From: an uncultured Mesonia sp.
GTDB lineage: Bacteria > Bacteroidota > Bacteroidia > Flavobacteriales > Flavobacteriaceae
Length of the DNA: 64,000 bases
Direction: 5' to 3'
NCBI GenBank assembly: GCA_947494545.1
Contig: CANLVH010000006.1
Span: 149,636-213,635 of the forward strand
A model generated the notes under the pieces. That model was not told the origin of the DNA. It made no database searches and worked only from the letters and a program-made list of their open reading frames with translations. Position numbers and translations under genes: made by a program. Shown piece after piece: positions 9,857 through 19,790 of the stretch. Each line of letters begins with the position of its first letter. Position 1 is the stretch's first letter.

Positions 9857-10378
9857 ATGCAAGACATTAACCTACTCCAGATTTTATTGTATGTATTACC
9901 AAGTTTAATTGTTGGCTTTGTGGCTTACTATTTTTTCAATTCGTTTTTAAAAAACGAAGAAGAACGCCGCTATTACATGTTAAGACGCGAAAACAATAAA
10001 ACATCTTTACCGCTGCGTTTGCAAGCTATGGAACGTATGACGCTTTTTTTAGAACGTATAGATCCCGGCAGCTTATTGGTGAGAATTAAACCATATAACA
10101 ATAACAAACATGATTATGAAAATTTATTAATACAACATATAGAGCAGGAGTTTGAACATAATTTGGCGCAACAAATCTATATAAGCGACAAATGTTGGTA
10201 TGCCATAAAAGCTACAAAAAACTCTACCATTGCGTTGATTAGAAAAACCAATATGAGCGAAAAAGTTGACAGCCCCGATAAGTTGCGCGAAGTAATTTTA
10301 TCTGAGTTGGTAGATAAGAATCCGCCGAGTGCTACCGGTTTGGCTTATATTAAACAAGAAGTAAAAAACCTCTGGTAA
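9857..10378 (+). CDS. Conserved membrane protein (DUF7935-like)
   Basis: The protein has 173 residues. Residues 7-29 form one transmembrane helix (LLYVLPSLIVGFVAYYFF). A basic, helical cytoplasmic part follows, including the conserved PLRLQAMERMTLFLERI segment that I associate with a flavobacterial family of unknown function. It lies 23 bp after the GltB-like gene, probably in the same transcript. Its stop codon is 3 bp from the convergent patatin stop, and the last codons form half of the shared terminator. No catalytic motif is visible. Confidence 0.8.
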   Translation: MQDINLLQILLYVLPSLIVGFVAYYFFNSFLKNEEERRYYMLRRENNKTSLPLRLQAMERMTLFLERIDPGSLLVRIKPYNNNKHDYENLLIQHIEQEFEHNLAQQIYISDKCWYAIKATKNSTIALIRKTNMSEKVDSPDKLREVILSELVDKNPPSATGLAYIKQEVKNLW

Positions 10379-10401
10379 AGTCTATTCTTTTAAGAGGTTT
10401 T
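10365..10401. terminator. Bidirectional terminator built from the ends of two convergent genes
   Basis: AAAACCTCT (10365-10373) and AGAGGTTTT (10393-10401) form a perfect 9-bp stem with A/T tails on both sides. The left arm is the last codons of the DUF7935-like gene and the right arm is the last codons of the patatin gene, so the hairpin spans both stop codons. Confidence 0.7.
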
Positions 10402-11290
10402 CTTTAAGCTCTTTAGACTTTTTTTCGGCATAATCAAAACCTTGTGCCCACCAGCTACGCATTAGTTTTTTATTAAAAACCAAAGAGTTTTCTGTAAGCC
10501 TACTTGGCGTATAATAAAGGTTTAAAGAAACATCTTGATTAGTCGCTGCCAGTTTTCCTTCTATAATATTGCTTCGTTCTATTTGGTCTATTACAAAGCC
10601 ATATAAATTTACCATTAAAGAAAACGGATTTTGACCCAACACTTTATTGCGTTCTAAATTTTCAGATTCTAAAATTACAGCATCAATTTCTGTAGCGCCT
10701 CTTCTTATGGCTTCTCGTATAGGAACAACGCAGCCAAAACCACCATCTGCATACTCATAACCATCTTTTTCTGCCAAACTCATAAATGGCACATAATTAC
10801 AAGATATCCAAATCCAATCGCAAAACTCTTTATAAGAAAATTCGTGAATACTTTTATATTCTATTTTATTTCTTGAAAGATTAGAAACCGTTACTACCAA
10901 ATCTTTTACACTTCTTCTTGCTTCTTCAAACTCTTCTTTGCTAATGCTTTTTCGTATGAGTTTACGTAGGTTTTTGCTTTCGCCAAAAGTGCGTTTACTT
11001 TTTAAAAACTGAAAAATAGTATTGGTGTAATTAATACTTACATACTCTCTGTTTTCACGCTTTTTTACGATAAACGGATTCAAACTAAAAATACTGCGTT
11101 GGTTTACGTTTGTATAGATTTGGTATAACTTATTAATCTTATTTATACTTAGATGCGTAAGCAACAAACTTCCCGTAGAAGAACCCACAAAAATATCGTA
11201 TTGGTTGTTTTGTATTCTAATTAAATGCTCTGCCACGCCGCCGGCATACGCTCCTTTACTTCCTCCCCCGGAGATTACCAATGCCCGCAT
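10382..11290 (-). CDS. Patatin-like phospholipase
   Basis: Serine-aspartate lipid acyl hydrolase of 302 residues with no signal peptide. The oxyanion motif is SGGGSKGAYAGG at residues 7-18, the nucleophile elbow GSSTGS (GxSxG) follows near residue 36, and the catalytic Asp is in the YADGGFG segment. All parts of the dyad are present, so it should be active. It lies 2 bp from the start-side neighbour M1 aminopeptidase (which ends at 11293), so the two are probably co-transcribed, although no functional link is obvious. Confidence 0.9.
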   Translation of the reverse strand: MRALVISGGGSKGAYAGGVAEHLIRIQNNQYDIFVGSSTGSLLLTHLSINKINKLYQIYTNVNQRSIFSLNPFIVKKRENREYVSINYTNTIFQFLKSKRTFGESKNLRKLIRKSISKEEFEEARRSVKDLVVTVSNLSRNKIEYKSIHEFSYKEFCDWIWISCNYVPFMSLAEKDGYEYADGGFGCVVPIREAIRRGATEIDAVILESENLERNKVLGQNPFSLMVNLYGFVIDQIERSNIIEGKLAATNQDVSLNLYYTPSRLTENSLVFNKKLMRSWWAQGFDYAEKKSKELKENLLKE

Positions 11291-11292
11291 AA

Positions 11293-13371
11293 TTATAGCT
11301 GTTTTTCTAAATAAGTTTGTTGTTTGCTTGGCAAATCATTTACCAAAGCAAGAATTTTTTCTCTGTGTTGCTTTTCGGTTAGCAATTGTTTCAAGAGTTC
11401 TCTGCAAAACTTTCTAAAACGCCAAACTTCGTGCGTGGTGCCTTGCAATAAATCTTTATAATTTTTTACCGAAAATAGATTAATCTGGTATAAATATCCA
11501 AAAGCATTTTCGCGCACAGCATAATCATATTTTGGCGCTGTGTAACCGGTCAATTTACTGTAATAATCTTGTTGTTTTGCCGGCTCATAATCGGGAGTAA
11601 CCAAGTTTAAGGTAAGCCATAATAACTCGATATTCTTATTTCTAAAACCTTCTATTCCCCGCATTTTATCTAAATATTCCTGACGCTTTCGCGGAAAGTT
11701 TTTCCATAAATTAAATAAAGCTTTTTCTTTAGTAAGGTACGAAGCATCGTCTAGCAAACTTTCGTATTCTGTTTGTAAAGATTTGGGGATTTCATCTAAG
11801 CGCAAGGCAATAGCTTGCCGAACCAATATATTCTTACTGGCAAATGCTTTTTTATACAGATTTATAACATCCGCGGTATTTTCTGCAGCTAATTGATAGA
11901 CTGCTTCTTGCCCTAAATAATCGTTTACCGGAAAAGATAAGGCTATTTGTAACTCTGCACGTTTCTGGTCTAAAGGCTTAGAACGCAATGCTGCAAGATC
12001 TAAATAGTTGCGCATAAATGCAGATTTTTTTAAACTCTCTAAGACCTCGCGCGCCTGAAAAGCAGATTGTAACAACCAATCTTTTTTAAATTCGGTTAGG
12101 TCTGTTTGGGTAACTTTTTCTACTTCCGTAAAGAAATTATCTGTAGTTACATTTTTATAAGCATACTTTTTTAAGTAAGCACGTATTGCTTCCGTAAAGG
12201 CTTCTTCTCCTATTTTTTCTTTTAAAATATGCAATGCCCAAGCGCCTTTTTGATAAAAGGTAAGCGAACTAGCTTTAGGGTTTAGCAAAGCTTCGCCTTT
12301 ACCGCTTTCGCTTAAAGCTCGCAATTGCTCCGCGCTTTGGTAGAGTTTAAAATAAAAATAATCATTGCCAAAAATTTCTCTTTCGGCCAAAAGCGCATAA
12401 TAAGTTGCAAAACCTTCTTGTAACCAGTGGTGCGTGGGAGAAACTTCGGTAACCAAATTACCAAACCATTGGTGCGCTAATTCGTGCGCATTTACATTTA
12501 CGTAATTCCTGTCTATAAACCCGATAGAATCGGTTACAAAACTTTCTGAAAAAATAGTCAGACCGGTATTTTCCATTCCCGCATATAAAAAATCGCGTAC
12601 GGGAACCTGTTTATGGTTCTGCCAAGGATAATCTACACCGATTTCTTCTTCCAAAAAATTAAAAATTTCTTGCGTATACCGGTAAGTAGGTTCTACTTTT
12701 AAAGAATCTTTAGGCTCGTAATATAGTTGTAAAGGCGTGCCATTTTTTGCTTCTAGCTTTTTGAACAAATAATTGCCAAAAGCCATTGCAACCAAGTAAC
12801 TACTCATAGGTTTTTTCATCTGGTAACGCCAAACTTTCTTTTTATCCGTAACTAAAGTTTCTACCAATTTACCATTGGCCGCCAGTTCTAAATTTTTAGG
12901 AATTTTATAATCTATCGAAAAAATTAATTTATCGTTTACATCATCTATACTGGGCAACCAATGCGATGTATATTTGCCTTGCCCTTGGGTCCAAACTTGT
13001 TTGCTGCCGCCACTATTCCAACCCAAAAAATACATGGTTTGCTTTGGCTGTACAGAATAGTCGAAATTTAAGGTATAAGTTTTGTTTTTCTGAAAGTCTC
13101 CTACCACCCATATTTTATCTTTTGTAGCTTTTAAAACAGCGTCAAAAGAAGTGCTTTTTTGCAGCTCTGTCTGCATATTTTTAGCGTCTAAGTAAATAGA
13201 GTCTGTAACTTTAAGAATTTTAAAATTTACTTCTACATTTCCCTTTACCAATTCCTTTTCAGGGAAAATTTCTAAGGCGGCATTTAGTTCTAAAAAATCT
13301 ACCTTATCTAATTGTTGCGCTTGCAAACTCTGAATTAAAACCGCAAAGCAACAGCAAAAAAAGTACTTCAT
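11293..13371 (-). CDS. Secreted M1 family zinc aminopeptidase
   Basis: I chose the ATG at 13371 because it gives a clean Sec signal peptide (MKYFFCCCFAVLIQSLQAQQ); an upstream in-frame start at 13398 would bury it. The 692-residue protein has the exopeptidase motif GMENTG at about 265-270, the zinc site HELAHQW with His296, Glu297 and His300, and the third ligand Glu319 in WLQEGFA. The N-terminal beta domain and C-terminal helical repeats have family lengths. It is probably periplasmic and trims peptides for nutrition. The run of three cysteines in the signal peptide is unusual but is not a lipobox. Confidence 0.92.
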   Translation of the reverse strand: MKYFFCCCFAVLIQSLQAQQLDKVDFLELNAALEIFPEKELVKGNVEVNFKILKVTDSIYLDAKNMQTELQKSTSFDAVLKATKDKIWVVGDFQKNKTYTLNFDYSVQPKQTMYFLGWNSGGSKQVWTQGQGKYTSHWLPSIDDVNDKLIFSIDYKIPKNLELAANGKLVETLVTDKKKVWRYQMKKPMSSYLVAMAFGNYLFKKLEAKNGTPLQLYYEPKDSLKVEPTYRYTQEIFNFLEEEIGVDYPWQNHKQVPVRDFLYAGMENTGLTIFSESFVTDSIGFIDRNYVNVNAHELAHQWFGNLVTEVSPTHHWLQEGFATYYALLAEREIFGNDYFYFKLYQSAEQLRALSESGKGEALLNPKASSLTFYQKGAWALHILKEKIGEEAFTEAIRAYLKKYAYKNVTTDNFFTEVEKVTQTDLTEFKKDWLLQSAFQAREVLESLKKSAFMRNYLDLAALRSKPLDQKRAELQIALSFPVNDYLGQEAVYQLAAENTADVINLYKKAFASKNILVRQAIALRLDEIPKSLQTEYESLLDDASYLTKEKALFNLWKNFPRKRQEYLDKMRGIEGFRNKNIELLWLTLNLVTPDYEPAKQQDYYSKLTGYTAPKYDYAVRENAFGYLYQINLFSVKNYKDLLQGTTHEVWRFRKFCRELLKQLLTEKQHREKILALVNDLPSKQQTYLEKQL

Positions 13372-13461
13372 TATTTCGGGATTGATATCGTACTGCAAAG
13401 TACAAAAATGATTTTATTTTCCGCTAGTATTCCTATTTTTGAAATTTACTATCTTCGTTTT

Positions 13462-15567
13462 ATGAATTCGGGAAATTTGCATACGCCAATAGAGTATTTA
13501 AAAGGAGTTGGGCCTAATCGTGCCGAGCTGCTAAAAAAAGAAATGAAGATTTTCTCGTATGCAGATTTGCTCAATTTATTCCCCAATAGGTATATAGATA
13601 AAACCCGATATTATAAAATTAGAGAGCTACAACGCAATTCTGCAGAAGTGCAAATAGTGGGTAAAATTGTACACCTAAAAACTGTAGAACAAAAACGTGG
13701 CAAGCGCTTAGTGGCCCAATTTATAGATGACACCGGCAAAATGGAATTGGTTTGGTTTCGCGGCCATAAATGGATAAAAGAAAGCTTAAAAATAAACCAG
13801 GCTTATGTAATTTTTGGTAAAGTAAATTGGTTTAACGGCAGTTTTTCTATGCCGCATCCAGAAATGGAACTGCTTAGCGAACATAAAAAAAACACCCGTA
13901 TTGCCATGCAACCGGTTTACCCCTCTACCGAAAAACTTACTAAACAAGGCGTTAGCAACCGGGTAATTATAAAATGTATACAGCAAATCTTTAGGGAAAA
14001 TCGCAAAGGTTTTCAAGAAACCCTTTCTGCTGAAATTATAGAAAAATATAAGCTTCCTCCAAAATCTGAGGCTTTGTTGCAAGTGCATTTTCCGCAAAGT
14101 AGTGAGAAGTTAACCAAAGCGCAATTCCGCTTAAAGCTGGAAGAATTATTTTTTATTCAGCTGCAATTGCTAATTAAAAATCAAGCTAGAAAACAAAAAA
14201 TAAAAGGTTTTGTTTTTGATAAAGTAGGCGATTATTTTAATACTTTTTACCAAAAATATTTACCTTTTGAACTTACCAATGCACAAAAAAGAGTAGTTAA
14301 AGAAATACGTTCAGATTTAGGCACCGGCGCACAAATGAATCGGCTTTTACAAGGCGATGTTGGCTCAGGAAAAACAATGGTTGCTTGGTTGGTGAGCTTA
14401 ATTGCTTTTGACAATAATTTTCAGGTTTGCTTAATGGCACCCACAGAAATTTTGGCCACGCAACATTATAATAGTTTAAAGGAACTGGGCGATAAATCGG
14501 GAATAAAAATTGCTTTGCTTACCGGTTCTACAAAAACCAAAGACCGGCGTATTTTACACGAAAAATTAGAAACCGGCGAGTTACATCTGTTAATTGGTAC
14601 GCACGCGGTTTTAGAAGATAAAGTGCAATTTAAAAATCTTGGTTTGGCAATTATAGACGAGCAACACCGTTTTGGCGTTGCACAACGTGCCAAGTTATGG
14701 AAGAAAAACACCTTGCCCCCACACATTTTGGTAATGACGGCAACGCCAATTCCGCGTACGTTAGCAATGAGCCTTTACGGCGATTTAGATATTTCTGTAA
14801 TAAACGAGCTCCCGCCCGGAAGAAAATCTATCAAAACCGTTCATAGGTTTGACAGTCACCGTTTAGCTGTTTTTAAGTTTATTAAAGACGAAGTAAAAAA
14901 AGGCCGACAAGTCTATATTGTATATCCGTTGATTGAAGAAAGCCAGGCAATGGATTATAAAGATTTAATGGATGGCTACGAAAGTATTGTACGCGAGTTT
15001 CCTATGCCGGATTACCAAATCTCTATTGTACACGGCAAAATGAAACCGGCAGATAAAGATTTTGAAATGAACCGTTTTGCTAAAGGCGAAACACAAATTA
15101 TGGTTGCCACAACAGTTATTGAAGTTGGCGTAAATGTACCCAATGCCAGCGTAATGGTGATAGAAAGTGCAGAGCGTTTTGGTTTATCGCAATTGCACCA
15201 ACTTAGAGGTCGGGTTGGTCGTGGCGCAGAGCAAAGTTATTGTATTTTAATGTCCGGCCATAAACTCTCACAAGACAGCAAAACCCGCTTAGACACAATG
15301 GTACAAACTAACGATGGTTTTGAAATTGCCGAAGTAGATTTAAAACTACGCGGTCCCGGAGATATTATGGGAACCCAACAAAGCGGTGTTTTAAACCTAA
15401 AAATTGCAGATATCGTAAAAGACAACCAAATCTTAAAAATAGCCCGACAAGAAGCTATACAATTACTAAAAGAAGACCCCAAACTTACCGAAACCCAAAA
15501 CCAACCGATCAAAAACACCTATTTAAAAAGTAATAAAAATAAAAGCATCTGGAATTATATTAGTTAG
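13462..15567 (+). CDS. recG: ATP-dependent DNA helicase RecG
   Basis: RecG remodels stalled replication forks and Holliday junctions. I chose the ATG at 13462, whose product starts MNSGNLHTPIEYLKGVGP, the typical Bacteroidota RecG N-terminus; an in-frame start at 13408 adds 18 hydrophobic residues unlike the family. The 701 residues comprise a wedge/OB domain, Walker A GDVGSGKT near residue 298, DEQH near 398, and the C-terminal RGRVGRG motif VI. It is divergent from the M1 peptidase gene with about 90 bp between them. Confidence 0.95.
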   Translation: MNSGNLHTPIEYLKGVGPNRAELLKKEMKIFSYADLLNLFPNRYIDKTRYYKIRELQRNSAEVQIVGKIVHLKTVEQKRGKRLVAQFIDDTGKMELVWFRGHKWIKESLKINQAYVIFGKVNWFNGSFSMPHPEMELLSEHKKNTRIAMQPVYPSTEKLTKQGVSNRVIIKCIQQIFRENRKGFQETLSAEIIEKYKLPPKSEALLQVHFPQSSEKLTKAQFRLKLEELFFIQLQLLIKNQARKQKIKGFVFDKVGDYFNTFYQKYLPFELTNAQKRVVKEIRSDLGTGAQMNRLLQGDVGSGKTMVAWLVSLIAFDNNFQVCLMAPTEILATQHYNSLKELGDKSGIKIALLTGSTKTKDRRILHEKLETGELHLLIGTHAVLEDKVQFKNLGLAIIDEQHRFGVAQRAKLWKKNTLPPHILVMTATPIPRTLAMSLYGDLDISVINELPPGRKSIKTVHRFDSHRLAVFKFIKDEVKKGRQVYIVYPLIEESQAMDYKDLMDGYESIVREFPMPDYQISIVHGKMKPADKDFEMNRFAKGETQIMVATTVIEVGVNVPNASVMVIESAERFGLSQLHQLRGRVGRGAEQSYCILMSGHKLSQDSKTRLDTMVQTNDGFEIAEVDLKLRGPGDIMGTQQSGVLNLKIADIVKDNQILKIARQEAIQLLKEDPKLTETQNQPIKNTYLKSNKNKSIWNYIS

Positions 15568-15868
15568 ATAAGTTTGGAATAGTTTTAAATAAATTGATAA
15601 TTGTTTAACTTTTTCTGGTAAAAATTTTCAAGTTTATTGGATTACTATAAATTTATATGTTTAAATCTTAAAACAAATATAAAATGTAATGACTAATGAG
15701 TATTTAATCGGTTTTTTTGGTTTTTTATATAAAATTTTTATATTTGTAATTAACCACTAAAACAATTATTTTGAAATTTAATTATTTTATTATGATTTAA
15801 AAAGATATACTACAGGAATGTGTTCTTTTTCTTTAGTACCACTAAAAGTGCAGTAATTGAGAACTATT
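15568..15868. other. Intergenic region, 301 bp
   Basis: Very AT-rich non-coding stretch between recG and a lipoprotein gene. It holds one clear promoter-like sequence (15717-15746). I see no RNA gene or repeat in the rest. Confidence 0.6.
15717..15746 (+). promoter_or_regulatory. Strong Bacteroidota-type promoter
   Basis: TTG at 15717-15719 and TATATTTG at 15739-15746 are separated by 19 bases, an exact match to TTG-N17-23-TAnnTTTG. It lies about 120 bp upstream of the lipoprotein gene at 15869, giving that gene a long leader. Confidence 0.65.
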
Positions 15869-16438
15869 ATGCTAAAAAAAACACTTTTATTTTTAATGGC
15901 GGTGCTAGTTTTGTCTTGTAGTAAAGACGATTCAAACACTGTTGATTTAAAAAAACAAGAACTCATAGAAAAAGTTCATGGCTTGTATAGGTTACGGGCA
16001 GCCACTACTAGTGTACCAATAGACATAAATTTGGATGGGGTGCCGCAAACCAACCTTTTTGAAGAGGTGCGTTACTGCAATAATACGCTTAATTTGGTTT
16101 CCTATTCGTGTAAAATTACACATAGGTCAACTTATGACGAAATAATTTTCGAAGTACCCACCTCTGAGTTTATAGAACACTATCTTCCTACCACCTGTAT
16201 CCGGGATAAAGGTTTAGCCTATCCCTTTGAATTTGATGTACCAAACAACACGATTAAGTTGGGGCAATCTGACCATTGGGATGAATTTGCGGCAGATTTT
16301 AAAACAGAAATTTTAACGATGACGTGGGAAGAAGACTGGGTATATTTTACACTCAAAAAAGAATTTTATACCTCCTCCGGAGAATGGCAAGAGGTAGAAC
16401 TTTATTTGGAGTATGAAAAAACATCTGATGTAATTTAA
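15869..16438 (+). CDS. Hypothetical lipoprotein
   Basis: I do not recognise the family. The ATG at 15869 gives MLKKTLLFLMAVLVLSCSKDD, a lipoprotein signal with the modified Cys after LVLS; a TTG four codons upstream is less likely. The mature part is about 170 residues of mixed beta-type sequence with three other cysteines and no catalytic motif. The SKDD after the Cys is rich in Asp and Ser, as in exported flavobacterial lipoproteins. It has its own promoter-like sequence and a strong terminator, so it is probably a single-gene unit. Confidence 0.75.
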   Translation: MLKKTLLFLMAVLVLSCSKDDSNTVDLKKQELIEKVHGLYRLRAATTSVPIDINLDGVPQTNLFEEVRYCNNTLNLVSYSCKITHRSTYDEIIFEVPTSEFIEHYLPTTCIRDKGLAYPFEFDVPNNTIKLGQSDHWDEFAADFKTEILTMTWEEDWVYFTLKKEFYTSSGEWQEVELYLEYEKTSDVI

Positions 16439-16459
16439 AAATCGATATAAAATTCAAAA

Positions 16460-16494
16460 AAAGATGCCTGAGATTTTTTCAGGCATCTTTTTTT
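16460..16494 (+). terminator. Rho-independent terminator
   Basis: A perfect 12-bp stem, AAAGATGCCTGA (16460-16471) with TCAGGCATCTTT (16479-16490), is followed by a T run. It ends the lipoprotein transcript. Confidence 0.9.
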
Positions 16495-16630
16495 GTTTAG
16501 CCTATTATATAAAAACGTATAAAAATTAACCGCAATTGTCATTGTCATCATAAAAGTTGACTTACAATTTTAAAGCTTTTATTTCTGTAAAAAGCGCTGC
16601 AATCCAATCTTTATTTTTATGAATTAATAC

Positions 16631-16638
16631 TATCTTTG
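16631..16638 (+). promoter_or_regulatory. Possible -7 box for pheT
   Basis: TATCTTTG matches TAnnTTTG and lies 22 bases before the pheT ATG. A small perfect hairpin, GCTC-GAAAAA-GAGC, sits at 16641-16654 just before the start; whether it matters is unknown. Confidence 0.5.
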
Positions 16639-16660
16639 CGGCTCGAAAAAGAGCAACAAT

Positions 16661-19087
16661 ATGAAGATTTCGTATAACTGGGTTAAACAATTTATAAAAA
16701 CCGACTGGAATGCCGAAAAAACCGGAAAACTCCTAACCGATTTAGGTTTGGAAGTTGAAGGCATTGAGCAGTTTGAATCTGTAAAAGGCGGACTGGAAGG
16801 CATTGTAGTTGGTCACGTTTTAACTTGCGAAAAACACCAAAACGCAGATAAGTTAAAACTTACCACTGTAGAAATTGGAACAGACCAACCTTTGCAAATT
16901 GTTTGTGGCGCACCCAATGTTGCAGCCGGGCAAAATGTACCTGTTGCCACTATTGGTACAACACTTTACACGCCCGAAGGCGAAGCTTGGAAAATAAAAA
17001 AAGGCAAAATACGGGGCGAAGTTAGCCAAGGCATGATTTGCGCAGAAGACGAGCTGGGCTTGGGAAAAAGCCACGAAGGCATTATGGTTTTAGACGAAAA
17101 ATTAGCACCCGGAACGCCTTTAAAAGAAATCTTTGACGTAGAAACAGATTTTGTTTACGAAATTGGTCTTACGCCAAACCGCGCAGACGCAATGAGTCAT
17201 TTTGGTGTTGCACGAGATTTAAAAGCCGGTTTGTTGCAACAAGAAATAAACACTTCTTTGGTTTCGCCATCGGTTAGTAATTTTCATGTAGAAAACCGTA
17301 GCAAACGCATAACTGTAGAGGTAGAAAATTATGATTTAGCTCCGCGTTATTGCGGCGTAAGTATTTCCGGGATAAAAGTTGGCCCCTCGCCTGCTTGGTT
17401 GCAAAACAAATTAAAAGCTATAGGTATTAGTCCTAAAAACAATATCGTAGACGCAACAAATTACGTTTTGCACGAATTAGGGCAACCGCTACACGCTTTT
17501 GATGCAGACCAAATTACAGATGGTAAAATTCTTGTAAAACCGGCTAAAAAAGGTACAAAATTCACCACATTAGATGAGGTAGAACGCGAGTTGCACGAAG
17601 AAGATTTAATCATAGCAGACACCGAAAAACCACTGGCTATTGCCGGCGTTCTTGGCGGATTACATTCCGGCGTGACCGAAAAAACTTCCAGTATTTTTAT
17701 AGAAAGCGCTTATTTTAATCCGGTTAGCGTAAGAAAAACTGCAAAAAGACACGGCCTCAATACAGATGCTTCTTTTAGATTTGAGCGCGGCGTAGACCCA
17801 AGCATTACCAAATATGCGCTAAAACGCGTAACTTTGCTGATTTTAGAAACCGCCGGCGGCTATGTTTCTAGCGATATAGATGATATCTATCCCAACAAAA
17901 TAGAAGATTTTCAGGTGTTTTTAACCTTTAGTAAAATCAATAAATTAATTGGTCAAGAAGTACCGAGCGACACTATAAAATCTATTTTAGCTTCGCTAGA
18001 TATTCGTGTAAATAATGTTACTGAAACCGGCTTAGGGCTTACCATTCCTGCCTATCGTGTAGATGTACAACGAGAAGTAGATGTTATTGAAGAAATTTTG
18101 CGCGTTTATGGTTATAACAATGTTGAGTTTAGCGAAAAACTAAATGCTTCTATCTCCAACTCTTCCCGATTTGAAGATTTTAAATTGCAAAATTTAATAG
18201 CCAATCAGCTTGTGGGGCAAGGTTTTTATGAGATGATGGCCAACTCTTTAACCACCAAAACCTACAGCAATTTAGACGAAACTTTAAACTCGGAGCATAC
18301 GGTAGAAATGCTTAATCCTTTAAGCCAAGATTTGTCTGCCTTAAGACAATCTATGCTTTTTAGCAGCTTAGAAACAGCAGTTTACAACCTAAATCGTAAA
18401 AACGAAGATTTAAAGTTGTTTGAATTTGGAAAAACCTACCATAATTTCCCTGCAGGGAGAGAAGAGAAAAAACATTTATCTTTATTAGTTACCGGAAACC
18501 GCACCAAAGAACGTTGGAATAATAACAAGCAGAAAAGTGATTTCTTTTACCTTAAAGGAATTATCGCAGCAGTATTAGAGCGTTTAGGCTTTACGGAAAC
18601 AAGATCTAAAACTAGTTCTTCTGCTATTTTTAACGAAGGTTTACAGCTAACGCACAAAAAACAAACCTTGGTAGAGTTTGGCGTGGTAAGCAAGTCTATT
18701 TTAAAACATTTTGATATAGAACAAGAAGTTTTGTTTGCAGATTTTAATTGGGACGCGCTTATAAAATTGGTAAATCAGCAACAAAAAATATTTAAACCAA
18801 TTCCTAAATTTCCTTCTATTCGAAGAGATTTTGCGTTACTAATAGACAAAGAAATTATTTTTAAAGACATCTACGATATTGCGGTTAAAACCGAAAAAAA
18901 CCTCTTAAAAAACGTAGATCTTTTTGATGTTTACGAAGGAGAAAACCTGCCGGAAGACAAAAAGAGTTACGCGGTAAGTTTTACGTTTCTAGACGAAAAG
19001 AAAACCTTAACAGATAAACATATTGATAAGATTATGAATAAACTGCAACAAAAATTTGAAAAACAACTCGGAGCGAGTTTACGATAA
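16661..19087 (+). CDS. pheT: Phenylalanine-tRNA ligase beta subunit
   Basis: The beta chain of the alpha2beta2 enzyme that charges tRNA-Phe. At 808 residues it is full length. In order: the MKISYNWVKQF start, an EMAP/OB tRNA-binding domain up to about residue 150, the B3/B4 editing domain that clears Tyr-tRNA-Phe, the B5 domain, the catalytic-like core (RFERGVD segment), and a C-terminal anticodon-binding ferredoxin-fold domain (PKFPSIRRDFALLI onward). pheS is not adjacent. Flanked by its own -7 box and terminator, it is probably monocistronic. Confidence 0.97.
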   Translation: MKISYNWVKQFIKTDWNAEKTGKLLTDLGLEVEGIEQFESVKGGLEGIVVGHVLTCEKHQNADKLKLTTVEIGTDQPLQIVCGAPNVAAGQNVPVATIGTTLYTPEGEAWKIKKGKIRGEVSQGMICAEDELGLGKSHEGIMVLDEKLAPGTPLKEIFDVETDFVYEIGLTPNRADAMSHFGVARDLKAGLLQQEINTSLVSPSVSNFHVENRSKRITVEVENYDLAPRYCGVSISGIKVGPSPAWLQNKLKAIGISPKNNIVDATNYVLHELGQPLHAFDADQITDGKILVKPAKKGTKFTTLDEVERELHEEDLIIADTEKPLAIAGVLGGLHSGVTEKTSSIFIESAYFNPVSVRKTAKRHGLNTDASFRFERGVDPSITKYALKRVTLLILETAGGYVSSDIDDIYPNKIEDFQVFLTFSKINKLIGQEVPSDTIKSILASLDIRVNNVTETGLGLTIPAYRVDVQREVDVIEEILRVYGYNNVEFSEKLNASISNSSRFEDFKLQNLIANQLVGQGFYEMMANSLTTKTYSNLDETLNSEHTVEMLNPLSQDLSALRQSMLFSSLETAVYNLNRKNEDLKLFEFGKTYHNFPAGREEKKHLSLLVTGNRTKERWNNNKQKSDFFYLKGIIAAVLERLGFTETRSKTSSSAIFNEGLQLTHKKQTLVEFGVVSKSILKHFDIEQEVLFADFNWDALIKLVNQQQKIFKPIPKFPSIRRDFALLIDKEIIFKDIYDIAVKTEKNLLKNVDLFDVYEGENLPEDKKSYAVSFTFLDEKKTLTDKHIDKIMNKLQQKFEKQLGASLR

Positions 19088-19113
19088 ATTTTGTTCTTAA
19101 GCATTCTTATTTT

Positions 19114-19144
19114 AGCCTGCATTTAATTTTGCAGGCTTTTTTTA
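19114..19144 (+). terminator. Rho-independent terminator after pheT
   Basis: AGCCTGC (19114-19120) pairs with GCAGGCT (19131-19137) and is followed by seven T residues. Confidence 0.85.
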
Positions 19145-19262
19145 TTTCTGTTTTGTATTAACCGAAACTGAATGCAAAAAGTAGCACCCGTTCTCTTTAA
19201 ACTAATTTTTTCTTTTCGGAATTTTAGTTTTAAATTTCAACAAAAAAATACACAAAACTGGA

Positions 19263-19709
19263 ATGGAAATAAACAAAGAATTTATCAAAAAGATGGCGGA
19301 AGAGTTAATCCCGCTACACAAATTTTTAGGTTTAGAAATTATAGCTTTAGAAGAAGGTTATACCAAAGTAAGAATTCCGTACAGAAAAGAAGTAGTAGGC
19401 GATGTACGCAACAACCGTTGGCACGGCGGAATTATTGCAACAGTAATGGACTCTGTTGGCGGAATTGTTGGCACCACCTTTAGCACTTCTACCAAAGATA
19501 AAATGGCAACTATAGATTTGCGCGTAGATTACTTAAAGGCCGCACAAAGTAAAGCCATAATTGTAGAAGGAGAATTGGTGCGTTTGGGCAACCGCATAAT
19601 GGTAACACGAATGCGGGCTTATGAAGAAGGTGAACATGATTTGGTTGCCGAAGGTAAAGGCGTTTACAATTTTATTCGGCTAAAAAAATCGGACAAAAAA
19701 ACACAGTAA
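19263..19709 (+). CDS. PaaI-type hotdog-fold acyl-CoA thioesterase
   Basis: A 148-residue single hotdog domain. The family hydrolyses acyl- or aryl-CoA thioesters. The active-site loop RWHGGIIATVMDSVGG (HGG, then Asp on the long helix) is at about residues 52-68, followed by the TIDLRVDYLKAA strand typical of PaaI thioesterases. The ATG at 19263 follows an A-rich leader. The substrate cannot be inferred from the neighbours. Confidence 0.88.
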   Translation: MEINKEFIKKMAEELIPLHKFLGLEIIALEEGYTKVRIPYRKEVVGDVRNNRWHGGIIATVMDSVGGIVGTTFSTSTKDKMATIDLRVDYLKAAQSKAIIVEGELVRLGNRIMVTRMRAYEEGEHDLVAEGKGVYNFIRLKKSDKKTQ

Positions 19710-19790
19710 GTATAACATAGTAATTGTTAAATAGTGAGGTTGAGCAAAATAGATAATTTTTAATATGTATTTTAGTATAAATTAAAGACG

